The notes below the pieces were generated by a model. It had not been told where the DNA came from, ran no database searches, and worked only from the letters and a program-made list of their open reading frames with translations. DNA of 64,000 nt from assembly GCF_014650915.1 (NCBI RefSeq), contig NZ_BMVW01000013.1, positions 143,928 to 207,927 on the forward strand, given 5' to 3'. This stretch comes from Streptomyces poonensis. GTDB lineage: Bacteria > Actinomycetota > Actinomycetes > Streptomycetales > Streptomycetaceae. Positions 62,682 to 64,000 of the stretch are shown here, one piece after another. The translations under genes were made by a program, and so were the position numbers. The first letter of the stretch is position 1. Each line of letters begins with the position of its first letter.

Positions 62682-63605
62682 ATGTTTCCCGCAGGGAAAA
62701 CACCGAAACTCCCGCTCAACCCCCTTGAAGCCGCTGCCGCGCTCACCGCCAGGGCGACCGAGGGGCTGTCCATGGCGGCGACCGAGAGCCTGTCCATGGC
62801 CCAGGCCGCGGCCGTCACCACCCAGGCCGCCGACACGCTGTCCCACTCGCCGGGCATCGACGACTGGTCCGCCCGCGCCGACGAGGCACATCCGCGCCCG
62901 GTCGTCCTCGTGCACGGGACGTTCGGCAACGCCGAGACCTACTGGATCGTCACCGCCCCGGTCCTCGCCGCCGCCGGGTACAGCGTCTTCCGGCTCGACT
63001 ACGGCGCCGATCCCCGCATCCCCCTCTTCCACGGCATCACCTCCATGGAGGAGTCGGCCGAGGAGCTCGCCGCCTTCGTGGACCGGGTCCTGGCCGCCAC
63101 CGGCGCCGAGAAGGTCGACATCGTCGGGCACTCGCAGGGCGGAATGCTGCCGCGCTACTACCTCAAGTTCCTCGGCGGCGCCTCCAAGGTGCACCACCTC
63201 ATCGGGCTCGCCCCGAACAACCACGGCACCACCGGCAACGGCATCGCCGCGCTCATGAAGCAGTACCCGATCACCCTCGAGCTGACCAACCTGGTGACAC
63301 CCGCCCTCACCGAGCAGCACCAGGGCAGCGTGTTCATGAACAAGCTGAACGAGGGCGGCGACACCGTCGAGGGTGTGCGGTACACCGTCATCGCCACCAA
63401 GTACGACCAGGTGGTCACGCCCTACACCGGGTGCTTCCTCAAAGGCCCGAACGTACGGAACGTGCTCGTCCAGGACCTCTGCCCGGCCGACATCAGCATG
63501 CACAACACCCTGGTCTACTCGCCGTACGCCATGCGCGAGTTGCTCAACGCACTCGCGGGGCGCGCCCCCGAGGACACGAAGGAGACCTCCAAGGCGGCTC
63601 TGTAG
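62682..63605 (+). CDS. Triacylglycerol lipase (lipase class 2/alpha-beta hydrolase)
   Basis: 307 residues, ATG 62682 with AGGAGG 6 nt upstream. The oxyanion motif PVVLVHGTFGNAETYW, nucleophile VDIVGHSQGGMLPRYY (Ser), IGLAPNNHGTTGNG, and a late ISMHNTLVYSPYAMREL with the probable catalytic His fit Streptomyces esterases/lipases. No clear signal peptide; the Ala-rich N-terminus may be an amphipathic helix. It lies 272 nt after the desaturase gene. Confidence 0.9.
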   Translation: MFPAGKTPKLPLNPLEAAAALTARATEGLSMAATESLSMAQAAAVTTQAADTLSHSPGIDDWSARADEAHPRPVVLVHGTFGNAETYWIVTAPVLAAAGYSVFRLDYGADPRIPLFHGITSMEESAEELAAFVDRVLAATGAEKVDIVGHSQGGMLPRYYLKFLGGASKVHHLIGLAPNNHGTTGNGIAALMKQYPITLELTNLVTPALTEQHQGSVFMNKLNEGGDTVEGVRYTVIATKYDQVVTPYTGCFLKGPNVRNVLVQDLCPADISMHNTLVYSPYAMRELLNALAGRAPEDTKETSKAAL

Positions 63606-63625
63606 GCGGACGTACCGGCCGTGCG

Positions 63626-64000
63626 TCAGGTGCCCGCGCGGAGCGCGGGCACCACGACGTCCGCGGCCTCGGCGAGCTGGGCCCGCTGCGCACCGGGGTC
63701 CAGCGAGCCGATCCGCAGCACGACATGCCGGGCCCCCGCCCGCACGTAAGAGCCCAGCCACGCCGCGCACTCCCGCGCGCTGCCGTACCCGAAGGCATGG
63801 AACTCCGCCATGCGTTCCAGCGGCCGGCCGTAGTACCCGCGCGTGTACGTGTCCAGCTGCTTGCGCGCCCGCTCCCGGTCGGGGCCGATCGCCACGGTCG
63901 CGTACAGGCCCGGAACAACCGCGTCCGCCGGCCTTCCGTGCTCCACGGCCAGCCGGCGGATCAGCCCCAGCGCCCGCGCGTACGCCGCCGGATCCGGCAG
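63626..64000 (-). CDS. LLM-class flavin-dependent oxidoreductase (5' part outside)
   Basis: 124 C-terminal residues ending at 63626; the frame is open to the right edge (DPAAYARALGLIRRLA...). The helix-rich end with VAIGPDRERARKQLDTYTRG and HVVLRIGSLDPGAQRAQLAE is typical of luciferase-like F420/FMN-dependent oxidoreductases. The active-site barrel is beyond the window. Confidence 0.75.
   Translation of the reverse strand: MPDPAAYARALGLIRRLAVEHGRPADAVVPGLYATVAIGPDRERARKQLDTYTRGYYGRPLERMAEFHAFGYGSARECAAWLGSYVRAGARHVVLRIGSLDPGAQRAQLAEAADVVVPALRAGT

Overview
The window looks like chromosomal DNA of a Streptomyces or close relative. It has high GC, strong third-position G/C bias, GTG starts, translationally coupled gene pairs, and families typical of that genus (DUF5753/DUF397 remnants, EcsC, MerR fused to a DnaN-like clamp, CYP152, CsoR boxes). 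No rRNA, tRNA, CRISPR array, transposase or replication origin was seen.

Left third (1-28.5 kb), a defence island. A large N6-adenine DNA methylase of DrmMI type runs in from the left edge. At 21.9-28.5 kb lies an intact, coupled drmA-drmB-drmC core of a DISARM system. Class 1 DISARM loci normally place drmMI next to drmA; here about 18 kb separates them. The interval holds a decayed regulator cluster, a restriction-endonuclease-like protein with two further Mrr-like helical segments, small zinc-ribbon and DinB proteins, a MerR/sliding-clamp fusion, a membrane Ser/Thr kinase, an EcsC protein and small secreted or membrane proteins. It also holds two large helicases. One is a 2005-residue SF1 helicase with a C-terminal Vsr/MTES_1575-like nuclease and a GreA-like tail. 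The other is a UvrD helicase with a RelE-like N-terminal domain, divergent from drmA. The 2005-residue helicase and drmA share a sequence motif in their upstream regions. The most interesting hypothesis here is that DISARM and the two helicases form one expanded, co-regulated defence module.

Middle (28.5-43 kb), ordinary accessory metabolism and regulation. It contains a CYP152-type P450, a small membrane protein, an AhpD-like protein, pirin, a small GNAT, an MFS exporter, an HSL-type esterase, a UvrA-like ABC protein with an AraC regulator, and two TetR-controlled SDR genes with visible operators.

Right-middle (43-53.6 kb), one minus-strand catabolic operon of nine genes. It encodes a FAD monooxygenase, an extradiol dioxygenase, an ACMSD-like amidohydrolase, two FAH-family hydrolases, a cyclase-family hydrolase, an SDR and both subunits of a CoA-transferase, with a divergent LysR regulator. 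This reads as an aromatic meta-cleavage pathway whose substrate cannot be named from sequence alone. CorA follows.

Right end (53.8-64 kb). A stretch of frameshifted gene remnants includes the tail of a csoR-like gene. It is followed by a copper module (CopA, a CopZ-like protein lacking one metal-binding Cys, a His-rich duplicated exported protein) with two near-perfect CsoR boxes. Then come a ferredoxin-reductase/fatty acid desaturase pair, a secreted-type lipase, and the 3' part of a luciferase-like oxidoreductase running off the right edge. Two short tandem repeats begin at or within stop codons (30.6 and 59.8 kb).
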